DNA of 64,000 nucleotides from Bacillota bacterium (GTDB lineage: Bacteria > Bacillota > Clostridia > Acetivibrionales > DTU013): assembly GCA_023412665.1 (NCBI GenBank), contig JAEZCA010000008.1:24239-88238 (forward strand). Direction: 5' to 3'. The notes below the pieces were generated by a model, which was not told the DNA's origin, did not search any database, and was given only the letters and a program-made list of their open reading frames with translations. Positions 44,072 through 53,247 of the stretch are shown one piece after another; the first letter of the stretch is position 1; each line of letters begins with the position of its first letter. Both the position numbers and the translations under genes were made by a program.

Positions 44072-45637
44072 CTAGTGGTTTAATGACCAACTTATCCAAT
44101 CATCTTTTACGAGAACCTCCTTTGATAGTTTACTCGGATATGGAATTTGCGAAAGAAAAACATCGGGCATTGTTCCATAAATTGAAGTTGGTCTGTCATC
44201 TACGTTATATGATAATTCTACATCAGAGCGAAAACACAGCCCACTATTAGGCAAGGAAAATAAAACAGGTGATAGATAATGATTCCCCCATCCACCTGTA
44301 GGATTTCCAACCAATCTAGCCAAACCAAGTTGTTTCATTGTACTTGCGAAGCTGTCACCAGCTGACATGCAGTTTGAATCGATTAATATTGTAATTTCTC
44401 CGTTAAAATTATAACTGTTAGCAGGACTTACTTTTTGTGTAATATCATACACGTTCCATATATTCGAATCCAGAGAAGGCTCTTCTACTGTTGAAACTGA
44501 GCTTACATAATGACTTTTATGAAGAAGGTGATTTGATGCAGTTGCGCGATAAAAATCTAATCTTAATTTCATACGTGATTCAAAGCTTTTCTTCACAGCT
44601 GTTTTTGAATGTAATTCAACCTCATGTTTTAATAACGGTCTCACAATAATATTGAGCCAATAAGTATTTTCTCCACCTTGATTACCACGAGTATCAATAA
44701 TTAATTTATCCAAATCTTTACCATTAATATGCATAAAATCTGCTAATATCCTACCGTCCGTATTAATGTTTTCCAAAAAAAAATTAGGTATATATACATA
44801 TCCCACATTATCCTGTAACTTCTCACAATAAATATGAGAACATTGTGAAAATGCATTAGTATCATTTTTGTATCCAGGGATTTTATCTAAATATATATTC
44901 TTTAAGGAACCATCTGTAAGTTGAATAATTACATCCCATCCATCTGTTTTCTTATCAAAATTACTCATCAACAGATGCTGTGTGTATACCTTATTATGAT
45001 ATTCATCATATAAAAGTGGTTGTACAGCTTCAAGCCCTTTTACCCATTCATCCACAGGTAATCCATCTACTGCTTGAATTGTAGAGCCAATCTCTACATC
45101 TAATAAATCTGGTAAAGTAATCCCTATAATAATATATGTACCATCTTTATACATAATATCTAGACCTGAATGAACATAATATGGAACTTTACTTAATAAT
45201 TTTCTCCAATAATCCTGTTTTAAGTAAGCATCTTTTGGTATACCAAAAGTATAACTGGTAAATAGATCAAAATCTATAAATTGTATACCTCCATGCCCTG
45301 CCTGTCGCAGTCGCTCTGTATATTCCAGAAACAATAGCAAAAATTCCTCGTTATTTTTGGTTTCTCCTGCTCTTTTAATATAATCGGAAGAAAGCTCTGA
45401 TATATCAGAGAATCCTTTCACTTCATGTAATAACTCAGTGAAAGGATAAACCTCCTCCACAAACATTGCAAGATAAGTAAAATCTTCTTCTTTTTGATTC
45501 TTTGTAAGCTCTCCTACAATGATTTGTTTATTACCCATCCAAAGCTTTAATTGAACAACTTGAACTCCGATATATACAAGAACTATCAAAACGAGCACTA
45601 AAAGTGGTAAACCCAAATATTTAGTTACTTTTCTCAT
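44072..45637 (-). CDS. Membrane-anchored S41-family peptidase (C-terminal processing type)
   Basis: 521 residues from the ATG at 45637, chosen over an upstream ATG at 45679 because GGAGA lies just before it and the signal anchor then starts at once. One N-terminal TM (about 9-31), a helical region, and the S41 core: 'LIIDTRGNQGGENTYW' and nucleophile Ser in 'NCMSAGDSFASTMKQ', with 'GNPTGGWGNHY' after it. There is no clear PDZ domain. Expected to cleave C-terminal or non-polar tails of exported proteins or peptides. Promoter at 45790-45817. Confidence 0.85.
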   Translation of the reverse strand: MRKVTKYLGLPLLVLVLIVLVYIGVQVVQLKLWMGNKQIIVGELTKNQKEEDFTYLAMFVEEVYPFTELLHEVKGFSDISELSSDYIKRAGETKNNEEFLLLFLEYTERLRQAGHGGIQFIDFDLFTSYTFGIPKDAYLKQDYWRKLLSKVPYYVHSGLDIMYKDGTYIIIGITLPDLLDVEIGSTIQAVDGLPVDEWVKGLEAVQPLLYDEYHNKVYTQHLLMSNFDKKTDGWDVIIQLTDGSLKNIYLDKIPGYKNDTNAFSQCSHIYCEKLQDNVGYVYIPNFFLENINTDGRILADFMHINGKDLDKLIIDTRGNQGGENTYWLNIIVRPLLKHEVELHSKTAVKKSFESRMKLRLDFYRATASNHLLHKSHYVSSVSTVEEPSLDSNIWNVYDITQKVSPANSYNFNGEITILIDSNCMSAGDSFASTMKQLGLARLVGNPTGGWGNHYLSPVLFSLPNSGLCFRSDVELSYNVDDRPTSIYGTMPDVFLSQIPYPSKLSKEVLVKDDWISWSLNH

Positions 45638-45762
45638 ATATACTTCTCCTGCACACTTCTCAGCTCCCACATCCAGCAAGTGAACCTATATCATTACATT
45701 CGCGTGGTTTATACAGAATCTCAGTATTTATTCGTTCAGTTTATTTTTTCTGCTTTGAACTA

Positions 45763-45817
45763 ACCGTTCGGTGTATAAATGCATAAGACATTATACCATA
45801 TATTTACTAATAAACAA
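45763..45817 (-). promoter_or_regulatory. Promoter and TetR-like operator for the S41 gene
   Basis: Minus strand TTGTTT (45817-45812), 16-bp spacer, TATAAT (45795-45790). ACCG-TT-CGGT at 45763-45772 just downstream of the start site resembles a TetR-family half-site pair. Nothing else is visible in 45638-45938. Confidence 0.45.
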
Positions 45818-45938
45818 CTTGTCTTTATGCTTTCGTAGTCTCGTCAGACAAAAATATTATGGATACTTTCTCCAAAACTGTCCTTTCTCGCCCGGGTAAT
45901 TGCATTTCATTCATGGCTCTACACCTTAGTGCAGCAGC

Positions 45939-46400
45939 TTACTCATAATCATTAGGAATACCCCAGTACTCGAATCGGTTATACGCCGGGTTTGTTGAGT
46001 CAAAATGTATCCATATGGGTGCATTATCCAGCTCCGAATGAGCTGCAAAGAATTTTCTATCCCCATATCTGATGGCTTCCAAAGCCAATGGCAGCTCGCG
46101 CCTAAAGATTGCATTACGCGTAGCAGAAACAACTGGACCAAATTGCCCATCTACATAAACATATACATATAGAAATGGAAATCCTTGATTTGTTCTCCAT
46201 TCTGCAAGCACCTCATCCCTCGTATCGTTGACCTTGTCATAGGCAAACACTAGACCGATGGTAAGAAAAAGGTCTGCAGTTATATCCGAGTGCGTTAATG
46301 TATACTTACGACCTATTATTGGACTAATCAATGTAACATCGTTTCGGAATTCAACATGTAACTTATCTGGATTAAGCCGTTTCAATATATCATCACCCAA
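45939..46400 (-). CDS. Bacterial staygreen-family protein
   Basis: 153 residues, soluble. It matches the staygreen domain throughout: 'LNPDKLHVEFR', 'RKYTLTHSDITADLFLTIG', 'DEVLAEW', 'RNAIFRRELPLALEAIRYGD', 'FFAAHSELDNAPIWIHFDS', 'NRFEYWG'. In plants SGR is a magnesium dechelatase acting on chlorophyll; bacterial members have been shown to dechelate in vitro, but their role in non-photosynthetic hosts is unknown. The start could be TTG 46400 or, given a GGGTGATG site, TTG 46385. No tetrapyrrole gene is nearby. Confidence 0.82.
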   Translation of the reverse strand: MGDDILKRLNPDKLHVEFRNDVTLISPIIGRKYTLTHSDITADLFLTIGLVFAYDKVNDTRDEVLAEWRTNQGFPFLYVYVYVDGQFGPVVSATRNAIFRRELPLALEAIRYGDRKFFAAHSELDNAPIWIHFDSTNPAYNRFEYWGIPNDYE

Positions 46401-46539
46401 TAACCTATTTCATATTTTATCTAATCTTTTAATTTAAAGGCTATCATTAACATAATATGCACAAGAGTAAGATAGGTTCTCCGGGGAACTATTAACAGTA
46501 TACGAACCACTTTTCCGGCAACCAAGGCAGTGAAACAAA

Positions 46540-46570
46540 AAAGCCATCTCTTTTCGAGATGACCTTTGTT
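46540..46570. terminator. Small hairpin in the gap before the spore operon
   Basis: ATCTC/GAGAT stem flanked by AAAG and CTTT, T-rich on the plus side; a weak terminator candidate. Confidence 0.35.
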
Positions 46571-46709
46571 TACGTATAAATACTTAGTTAGTCATGGTTA
46601 GGTTTCTCCTTTACATTTATTAAAATTATTTTTTAATCACACATACGGCATGTATCACTTGAACCTTAGAAAAACATAGGAAACCACGTAAAACATCCGA
46701 TAAAAAGCA

Positions 46710-46741
46710 AAGCCACGACCTCTGTCAACAACAGTCGTGGC
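46710..46741. terminator. Hairpin upstream of the spore-coat operon
   Basis: Perfect AGCCACGAC (46710-46718) / GTCGTGGCT (46733-46741) arms with a 14-nt loop, followed by CGATTTTATT. It may end transcription entering from the left. No gene is seen in 46401-46838. Confidence 0.5.
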
Positions 46742-46838
46742 TCGATTTTATTCTACTCGATTCTTCACATAACCAATACATAAGTCCAGTTCATTGGGAG
46801 AAAATATACACAAAGTAAGGAAAATTGGAGGTAAACAT

Positions 46839-47045
46839 ATGACAGAGCAAGATTTGACATTACATGAAACAATGGAAATACATGAACTGCTAAACTTTAA
46901 AACTATCTGCATGACAACATCAAAGTTGATACAGGGAGTCGTGTTTGATCAGGACTTAAAAGCTTTGCTTGGAAAAGACGTACAACAATCAATACAAGCA
47001 GCAAATGTATTGCAAGGACTTTTAAGCAAAACTCAACCACAATAA
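46839..47045 (+). CDS. CotF-like spore coat protein (YraG-like)
   Basis: 68 residues from ATG 46839, selected because GGAGG lies 6 nt upstream and is itself part of the longer frame. The 'LHETMEIHELLNFKTICMTT' helix pair is typical of the short CotF/YraG-like coat proteins. First gene of the five-gene operon, matching the order YraG-YraF-AdhB-YraD in Bacillus, where it is made late in sporulation. Confidence 0.82.
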   Translation: MTEQDLTLHETMEIHELLNFKTICMTTSKLIQGVVFDQDLKALLGKDVQQSIQAANVLQGLLSKTQPQ

Positions 47046-47063
47046 TTGGAGGTGAAAGCACTG

Positions 47064-47468
47064 ATGGGCTATGAAAAGAAACCTATTAACGCAATAAAAG
47101 GACCGATGAAAAACGACTATTTGGAAATTGAAAACGCTGAGGGAATGCCTGGTCTGGTAGATTCAACGATTGCCCTGAATTTCTTACTAAATGTAAAAAG
47201 CGGAATAAGAAATTGTGCGATTGCATTAACAGAAATCGCAGATCCACAAGCAAGAACAGAGATACGCAATATGTTGGATGCTCAAATTGATCTACACGCT
47301 GAAGTTTCAGAGCTAATGATGAACAAGGGGTGGCTCCATCCTTACCAAACGAAGGAACAATTTAATCTGGATAAGATGTCCGCCCAGGCAGCACTTCAAA
47401 TTGCCAATTTGCAATTGTTCCCTGGCGATACTAGCCGGCTTGGTTCATTTGCAACTCCAAACTACTAA
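47064..47468 (+). CDS. CotF-family spore coat protein (YraF-like)
   Basis: 134 residues from ATG 47064; GGAGGTG lies 9 nt upstream, so the TTG at 47046 is not used. Ferritin-like helical CotF domain ('LNFLLNVKSGIRNCAIALTE', 'IRNMLDAQIDLHAEVSELM', 'GWLHPY'). Second gene of the spore operon, 18 bp after the first and 21 bp before the dehydrogenase. Coat structural role inferred from family. Confidence 0.87.
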   Translation: MGYEKKPINAIKGPMKNDYLEIENAEGMPGLVDSTIALNFLLNVKSGIRNCAIALTEIADPQARTEIRNMLDAQIDLHAEVSELMMNKGWLHPYQTKEQFNLDKMSAQAALQIANLQLFPGDTSRLGSFATPNY

Positions 47469-47489
47469 AACCAGGAGGTAATATAAATA

Positions 47490-48635
47490 ATGAAAGCTGT
47501 AACCTTTCAAGGCATAAAAAACGTAGAGGTTAAAGAAGTTCAAGACCCTACAATCCATAAACCTGACGATATAATCGTAAAAATTACAACGACTGCTATA
47601 TGTGGTTCGGACTTGCATCTGATCCATGACATGATTCCCAACCTCCCTAAAAACTATATCATCGGTCATGAACCCATGGGAGTAGTTGAGGAAGTGGGTC
47701 CAGAGGTGACAAAGTTAAAGAAAGGGGATCGGGTCATCGTTCCGTTTAATGTTAGCTGCGGTGAATGCTTTTATTGCAAGCATGACTTGACAAGTCAATG
47801 TGATAACTCAAATCCCCATGGTGGAATGGGAGGTTTTTTTGGATACTCTGAAACCACTGGTGGGTATCCCGGCGGTCAGGCGGAATATATGCGAGTTCCT
47901 TATGGCAACTTTACTCCTTTCAAAATCCCAGAGGACAGTGAGATAGAAGATGAAAAATTGGTGCTGCTCGCAGATGCCATGGGAACTGCATTCTGGAGTG
48001 TTGAAAACGCCGGGGTGAAAAACGGAGATACCGTCATTGTCTTAGGATGCGGGCCGGTAGGACTGCTGGCACAAAAATTCTGCTGGATAATGGGTGCTAA
48101 AAGGGTTATTGCAGTAGATTATATCGATTATCGTTTAGAACATGCAAAAAAATATAACAACGTAGAGACAGTTAATTTTGAACAACATGATAACACTGGA
48201 GAATATTTGAAAGAAATTACTCAAGGTGGAGCAGATATTGTGATCGACGCCGTGGGTATGGACGGTAAGATGACTCCAATGGAATACTTGGCTTCCGGAA
48301 TAAAACTGCAGGGCGGTGCTTTAGGCAGTTTTGTCATTGCAAGCCAGGCAGTCCGAAAAGGAGGAATGATACAGGTAACTGGTGTTTATGGCGGCAGATA
48401 TAATGGTGTCCCTCTTGGCGATTTAATGAATCGCAACATCAATTTGAGAATGGGACAGGCTCCCGTCATCCCATATATGCCGCGTTTATACCAGATGCTT
48501 GCAGAAAAGAAGATTGACCCGGGCGATATTATCACCCACAAACTGCCGTTGGATCAAGCAAAGCATGGATACGAGGTTTTTGACACAAAAACCGAGGGAT
48601 GTATTAAGGTAGTACTTCATCCGGGAGTGCATTGA
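47490..48635 (+). CDS. adhB: Zinc-dependent alcohol dehydrogenase (AdhB-like)
   Basis: 381 residues, medium-chain dehydrogenase. Catalytic zinc ligands in 'CGSDLH' and 'GHEP'; structural zinc cysteines in 'CGECFYCKHDLTSQC'; cofactor motif 'VLGCGPVGLLAQ'. The length and 'RDxxNPH'-like insert resemble glutathione-independent formaldehyde/alcohol dehydrogenases. AGGAGG precedes ATG 47490. Its place between two pairs of CotF-like genes matches the Bacillus yra/adhB operon, so it is probably a spore-associated enzyme; substrate unknown. Confidence 0.9.
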   Translation: MKAVTFQGIKNVEVKEVQDPTIHKPDDIIVKITTTAICGSDLHLIHDMIPNLPKNYIIGHEPMGVVEEVGPEVTKLKKGDRVIVPFNVSCGECFYCKHDLTSQCDNSNPHGGMGGFFGYSETTGGYPGGQAEYMRVPYGNFTPFKIPEDSEIEDEKLVLLADAMGTAFWSVENAGVKNGDTVIVLGCGPVGLLAQKFCWIMGAKRVIAVDYIDYRLEHAKKYNNVETVNFEQHDNTGEYLKEITQGGADIVIDAVGMDGKMTPMEYLASGIKLQGGALGSFVIASQAVRKGGMIQVTGVYGGRYNGVPLGDLMNRNINLRMGQAPVIPYMPRLYQMLAEKKIDPGDIITHKLPLDQAKHGYEVFDTKTEGCIKVVLHPGVH

Positions 48636-48713
48636 TAAGCTTAGCAAGGAATAAGTAAATTTTATAGTCGGGGAAAGAATAATATATTTGCAGAGTATAG
48701 GGAGGTGTAAAAA

Positions 48714-48953
48714 TTGGTAACAGGAAAAAGAATAGCACCACATGAGACATTTGAACTTCATGAGCTGCTCACCTTTAAAAATGTATGTGCTACAAAATCA
48801 TCGACAATGGCCGTATTAGTTAAGGATGAAGAATTAAGGACATTGATGCAAAAGGATTTTACTATATCTCAGGGACAAATAAAAGAGCTTCAAGACTTAA
48901 TTCAATCATCAGAGCTTTTAAACCAAGGGACAGCGAGTACGAAAAACCATTGA
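48714..48953 (+). CDS. CotF-like spore coat protein, second short copy
   Basis: 79 residues from TTG 48714, with GGAGGTG 6 nt upstream. 'PHETFELHELLTFKNVCATK' is clearly related to the 68-residue protein at 46839, so the operon carries two paralogues of each CotF-like type. Plus-strand operon gene downstream of adhB, after a 78-bp gap. Confidence 0.82.
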   Translation: MVTGKRIAPHETFELHELLTFKNVCATKSSTMAVLVKDEELRTLMQKDFTISQGQIKELQDLIQSSELLNQGTASTKNH

Positions 48954-48987
48954 CATTAATTCTAATAAGTAGAAAGAAGGTGAAGCT

Positions 48988-49284
48988 ATGGGAAACTTAT
49001 TGCAATATATGGCCGGTATGGGTGATATGACAGAACAGGTCATTGCGACAGACTTTTTAATTTCTGCTAAAGCAGGCGTTAGAAATTATGCTGCAGCAAT
49101 TTCTGAAACAGCAACCCCGGAAGTTAGGGAGGTACTTCGCAGACACCTTGATATCGCTATAAAGACGCATGAAAGAGTAGCTGCTTATATGACAAAAAAG
49201 GGCTATTATCACCCCCAAAACCCACTGGAACAAATAAAAGTTGACATGCAGGCAGCAAATACAGTTTTAAATTTACAGCAGTAA
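48988..49284 (+). CDS. CotF-family spore coat protein (YraD-like)
   Basis: 98 residues, 'TDFLISAKAGVRNYAAAISE', 'LDIAIKTHERVAAYMTKKGY', 'YHPQNP', homologous to the protein at 47064. AGAAGGTGA precedes ATG 48988. Last gene of the spore operon; a hairpin follows at 49352. Confidence 0.86.
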   Translation: MGNLLQYMAGMGDMTEQVIATDFLISAKAGVRNYAAAISETATPEVREVLRRHLDIAIKTHERVAAYMTKKGYYHPQNPLEQIKVDMQAANTVLNLQQ

Positions 49285-49351
49285 TAACAAGGAAGTTGTA
49301 GAGTATATACCAAGCCGTACGAAACCAAATTGTTCATAAGTTGTTGCTAAA

Positions 49352-49397
49352 GAAACCCAGTTCTAGAACTAAAAACATAGTTTATGAATTGGGTTTC
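49352..49397. terminator. Hairpin between spore operon and arsC
   Basis: GAAACCCAGTTC (49352-49363) pairs with GAATTGGGTTTC (49386-49397), 12 bp with one G-U. It sits between convergent operons and may serve both; no T-run on the plus side. Confidence 0.5.
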
Positions 49398-49437
49398 ACA
49401 GTCTGGTATAATGCCCCCTTTATCAAGACAATAATTC

Positions 49438-49833
49438 TTACATGGTAATCAGTTTTTCCCTGAGTGATAGAATATTGCTTTCAATTCTCCGTATGACTTT
49501 AATAAATTCTTCATCATTTTTTCCTGTTGGATCGTCCAGTCCCCAATCTTCGCGGTGCCTGCAGGGCAGGTAGGGACAATCGACATTACAGCCCATCGTG
49601 ACCACAATGTCCACAGATGGAAGGTCAGACAGTAATTTGCTATATTGTGTGGCTTCCATGTCAATGTTGTAAAGCTGCTTCATCAACCGCACGGCATCCT
49701 GATTTATTTGTGGCTTTGTCTCAGTTCCCGCTGAATAACTTTCAAAAGCATCACCGGCGAGATGTCGCCCCAGCGCCTCCGCAATCTGGCTGCGGCAGGA
49801 ATTATGAACGCAGATAAATGCGACTTTTATCAT
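49438..49833 (-). CDS. arsC: Arsenate reductase, thioredoxin-coupled type
   Basis: 131 residues, low-molecular-weight phosphatase fold. P-loop 'CVHNSCRSQ' with C8 and R14, 'SAGTET', and the redox cysteines in 'MGCNVDCPYLPC', the layout of the Bacillus/Staphylococcus ArsC. Reduces arsenate to arsenite for export by ACR3. GGAGGG lies before ATG 49833, 11 bp after arsA. Last gene of the ars operon. Confidence 0.94.
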   Translation of the reverse strand: MIKVAFICVHNSCRSQIAEALGRHLAGDAFESYSAGTETKPQINQDAVRLMKQLYNIDMEATQYSKLLSDLPSVDIVVTMGCNVDCPYLPCRHREDWGLDDPTGKNDEEFIKVIRRIESNILSLREKLITM

Positions 49834-49843
49834 TGTGCCCTCC

Positions 49844-51580
49844 TTATAGCGTTAATAAGCGGTCGCCTTTGATTTCATCGGAGCTCCATGCAATCAGCGC
49901 AAATTTACCGCCAGCATGTTCATCAATACGGTTTAACCATTCTATCTCACTTGCTGCTTTTGCCGCCAGCATGGGGTTGGTTGTGTTCGTGCCATAAAGT
50001 GATTGGTTAACTACCCACCATTTGGCGGCGATACCAGCCCGCTTTAGATCATCCTCCAGCCGCAGGGCCTCATAAACGGGAGTTGCTTCCGGCAGGGTCA
50101 CTATAATGACCTCCGTTTCGTCGGATTTCAGCCGGGGCAGCAACCGCTTGACCGATTCGGGGATTTCGCCCTTAGTACGCTGTATCTCGTGGTTATAGCT
50201 TTGGGTAGATTCCAGCAAAAGCAACGTATGCCCGGTGGGTGCGGTATCGATGACCACTACCTGATCATCGGCCTTTTCCACGATCTCCGCGAAAGCGCGG
50301 AAGACGGCAATCTCTTGTGTACAGGGGGAACGCAGATCTTCCTCTACATAAGCAATATCCTCGCTGCTCATACCGGACGCACGGGCTTTAGAGAGCACCT
50401 CGGACTGATATTTTTTTAATTCTTCGGCTTCGTCGATATGACTCATGGATATGCTGCTGGTTTCTTCCAGTACGATTTTCAGGTGTGCGGCGGGGTCGGT
50501 GGTAGTGAGGTGGACTTTCATCCCGCGTTTCACAAGGCCCAGCGCGACGGCGGCGGCAACTGTGGTTTTGCCCACGCCGCCTTTACCCATCGTGAAAATA
50601 ACGCGCTTGCCCTCTACCGCCAGTTCGTCAATAACATCGTTCAGCATGGGAATGTACGTGGCATTCAACGTCTCTGTGTGCGTGATTATATGGTCGGAAT
50701 TCAGCAGGGCACGTACGTTTTCTATCCCTGTGACATTATAGGCCCGCAAAGGGACCATATAGAGCGGAAGCGTATGCAGACTTTCGGGCATTTCGGCAAG
50801 GGCCGCCCGCTGCTTTTCATAAAGACTGGCTGACAAAGCGTCGCTATGTTCTGTCAGCACACCGTTGACAACCAGCATTTGATTGTTGACACCCAGAGCT
50901 GATAGTTCACCGGAGGCCCGTGCCGCCTCTTTGAAGGGCGCAGTTTCGGACCTGGTAACGAGTATGAGTGTCGTCAGATCTCCATCCGCCAGCGTTTCCA
51001 CCGCCTGCTTGTAAATGGCCCTCTTGCTTTCCAAACCGGAAAGCTGACCGAGGCAGGACGCACCGTGCGTGCTTTCGCTGATGAAATTACTCCACGCGGA
51101 CGGGAGTTGAAGCATACGCAGGGTGTGGCCGGTGGGTGCGGTATCAAAAATAATATGATCATATTCCTGCTGCACTTTACCGTCCGTGATGAAACCAGAA
51201 AACTCATTAAACGCCGCGATCTCTATGGTGCAGGAGCCGGAAAGCTGCTCCTCCATATTTGTTATTACTGACGCTGGCAGCTTACCGCGATAAGGCGCGA
51301 TTACGCTCTCCCGATATTCGGCTGCAGCCTTTATGGGGTCGAGGTTCGCTACCTCCATATTAGGTACGCCAGGGATAGGTGTTCCCTTGTTAGTCAATTC
51401 CATCGAGAACACGTCTTGCAGATTGGAAGCCGGGTCGGTGCTGATGAGCAGCACACGCTTGCCGCTGTCCGCGAGAGATATGGCGGTGGCACAGGCGACG
51501 CTGGTTTTACCAACGCCGCCCTTGCCGGTATAGAAAAGATATTTTGTCAGTTTGATATTGCTGGGATCGAATAAATCCAT
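49844..51580 (-). CDS. arsA: Arsenite-stimulated ATPase ArsA
   Basis: 578 residues from ATG 51580, with GGGAGG 8-9 nt upstream; a longer frame starting 51613 would overlap arsD. Two homologous halves, each with a deviant Walker A ('YTGKGGVGKTS' and 'TMGKGGVGKTT') and a 'DTAPTGHTL' signal loop, plus metal-site cysteines in 'SCTIEI' and 'PCTQEI'. It takes arsenite from ArsD and powers the efflux pump. Starts 1 bp after the arsD stop. Confidence 0.95.
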   Translation of the reverse strand: MDLFDPSNIKLTKYLFYTGKGGVGKTSVACATAISLADSGKRVLLISTDPASNLQDVFSMELTNKGTPIPGVPNMEVANLDPIKAAAEYRESVIAPYRGKLPASVITNMEEQLSGSCTIEIAAFNEFSGFITDGKVQQEYDHIIFDTAPTGHTLRMLQLPSAWSNFISESTHGASCLGQLSGLESKRAIYKQAVETLADGDLTTLILVTRSETAPFKEAARASGELSALGVNNQMLVVNGVLTEHSDALSASLYEKQRAALAEMPESLHTLPLYMVPLRAYNVTGIENVRALLNSDHIITHTETLNATYIPMLNDVIDELAVEGKRVIFTMGKGGVGKTTVAAAVALGLVKRGMKVHLTTTDPAAHLKIVLEETSSISMSHIDEAEELKKYQSEVLSKARASGMSSEDIAYVEEDLRSPCTQEIAVFRAFAEIVEKADDQVVVIDTAPTGHTLLLLESTQSYNHEIQRTKGEIPESVKRLLPRLKSDETEVIIVTLPEATPVYEALRLEDDLKRAGIAAKWWVVNQSLYGTNTTNPMLAAKAASEIEWLNRIDEHAGGKFALIAWSSDEIKGDRLLTL

Positions 51581-51581
51581 T

Positions 51582-51977
51582 TTAACAGCAACCTCCCTTA
51601 CAGTTACAACCACCGGATTTTTTCTTAGAAATCTTTACTGTTACGGGTTTGCTCTTCACACCCAACACCTCTTCGGAAATATCAAGCAGCTTCGTAAATT
51701 CCTCATTGGTAGGGTAGCGGCCTGTAATGACAATCTGCCCATCTACCATAACTGCCGGCAATCCCTCTGTTCCTTTTTCGTTGATATAGGCGTTGATGGT
51801 CTTATCTTTGATAAATTCAGCAGGCGTACTGTTAAGGTTGTAGCGATCAACAATGATGCCATGTTTTTTTAATGTGTCAAGCACTGTGGAGATACGCAAA
51901 AGTTCTGGGTCTATGCCCACACCGCAGAGTCCGGTCGGGCAGCACATGGCGGGTTCGAATATTTTCATTTTTTTCAT
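51582..51977 (-). CDS. arsD: Arsenite metallochaperone ArsD
   Basis: 131 residues. Vicinal cysteines at 12-13 and C18 ('AMCCPTGLCG') form the metalloid site; the C-terminus ends in a Cys-rich tail 'GGCNCKGGCC', as in longer ArsD forms. Delivers As(III) to ArsA. AGGAG precedes ATG 51977. Confidence 0.94.
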   Translation of the reverse strand: MKKMKIFEPAMCCPTGLCGVGIDPELLRISTVLDTLKKHGIIVDRYNLNSTPAEFIKDKTINAYINEKGTEGLPAVMVDGQIVITGRYPTNEEFTKLLDISEEVLGVKSKPVTVKISKKKSGGCNCKGGCC

Positions 51978-52000
51978 AGTAAATAACTCCTTTAATAAAA

Positions 52001-53065
52001 TTATTTGTTATCAGCAGCCGATTGGGGAAACCAATGGCGAGTTTTATTAATAAAGCGTACCAGCAAAAGCATTACCGGAACTTCTGTCAATACACCAACC
52101 GTACAGGCAAGCACGACTGGTGAATCAGGACCGAACAGAGCAATCGCTACTGCTACTGAAAGTTCAAAAAAATCCGAGGCTGCTATCAAAGATGCTGGAG
52201 CCGCTATATTATGGGGCTGCTTTGTCCATCTGCATATCAGATAAGTAAAATTGGCTGACATCACATTCTGCAGAATCAATGGAACCGCAATCAGCAAAAC
52301 ATATAGAGGCTGCTCTATAATAATGTCTCCTTGGAAAGAAAAGATGATAATTAATGTCAACAAAAGGCCAAAAGTGGTGATGCCATCAAACCTGGGAAGG
52401 AACTTTTTATTGAAATACTCTAGGCTCTTTTTCTTAATCATCAGAAAGCGCGTGAGTGCGCCGCCTACCAGCGGCACAACAACAAATAGGATAACTGAAA
52501 ACGCAAGGGTATCCCAAGGAATATGCACATCGTTCACACCAAGCAGGAACTGCACCAATGGTACGAACAGTACGAGAATTAATATGTCATTGACCGAAAC
52601 CTGCACGAGAGTATGTGCGGGATCACCCTTTGTTAGAAGGCTCCATACAAACACCATCGCGGTGCAGGGTGCTACGCCGAGTAGTACTGCCCCTGTCACA
52701 AAGTCCTGTGCCAAGTTTGCAGGAATAAAAGCTTGAAAAATGACTTTGAAAAACAAGGTAGCCAGCCCAAACATGAGGAAAGGTTTGATGAGCCAACTGC
52801 TGCCGCTGGATATGAGGATACCGGAAGGATGCTTCCCGACATTCTTGATGGACTGAAAATCAATCTTCATCATCATGGGGAATATCATGATCCAAATCAG
52901 GACGGCGATGGGCAGGTTCTGTCCCGCGTATTGAAGCTTCTCCAAAACTGCCGGAATCCCGGGCAAAAACTTACCTATAAGGATACCCGCTGCCATGCAA
53001 AGAAGCACCCAGACGCTCAGGTATTTTTCAAAGAAACCGATTCCTTGTGTTTTTTCTCTGCTCAT
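52001..53065 (-). CDS. acr3: ACR3-type arsenite efflux permease
   Basis: 354 residues, about 10 TM segments. The conserved 'GVAPCTAMVFVWS' carries the essential cysteine (C134); 'LTEVPVMLLLV' holds the late conserved Glu. Exports arsenite, here presumably energised by ArsA. Its ATG overlaps the stop of the small gene upstream (53062). Ends 23 bp before arsD. Confidence 0.95.
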   Translation of the reverse strand: MSREKTQGIGFFEKYLSVWVLLCMAAGILIGKFLPGIPAVLEKLQYAGQNLPIAVLIWIMIFPMMMKIDFQSIKNVGKHPSGILISSGSSWLIKPFLMFGLATLFFKVIFQAFIPANLAQDFVTGAVLLGVAPCTAMVFVWSLLTKGDPAHTLVQVSVNDILILVLFVPLVQFLLGVNDVHIPWDTLAFSVILFVVVPLVGGALTRFLMIKKKSLEYFNKKFLPRFDGITTFGLLLTLIIIFSFQGDIIIEQPLYVLLIAVPLILQNVMSANFTYLICRWTKQPHNIAAPASLIAASDFFELSVAVAIALFGPDSPVVLACTVGVLTEVPVMLLLVRFINKTRHWFPQSAADNK

Positions 53066-53247
53066 ATCGTATTACCGCCTTTTTCCTGCCGTTCAATTTC
53101 ATCCTTGTGTGCCTTGGCTATAAAATATGTTTCCAAATTTTCAGAAAGCTGATAGGGTTTGCGCTCAGTCTCACGTTGTCCGGCGTTATATACCTCGCAA
53201 AGGATAGCGTCTGTATCCTGGCATCGACCGCATTCACTCATTTTCAT
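53062..53247 (-). CDS. Small cysteine-containing protein of the ars operon
   Basis: 61 residues from ATG 53247 (AAGGGGTG upstream), overlapping the end of arsR by 14 bp and the acr3 start by 4 bp. 'MSECGRCQDTDAILCEVYN' has three cysteines; the rest is helical and charged. Tight coupling on both sides argues it is translated. It may bind metalloid, but I do not recognise the family. Confidence 0.65.
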   Translation of the reverse strand: MKMSECGRCQDTDAILCEVYNAGQRETERKPYQLSENLETYFIAKAHKDEIERQEKGGNTI

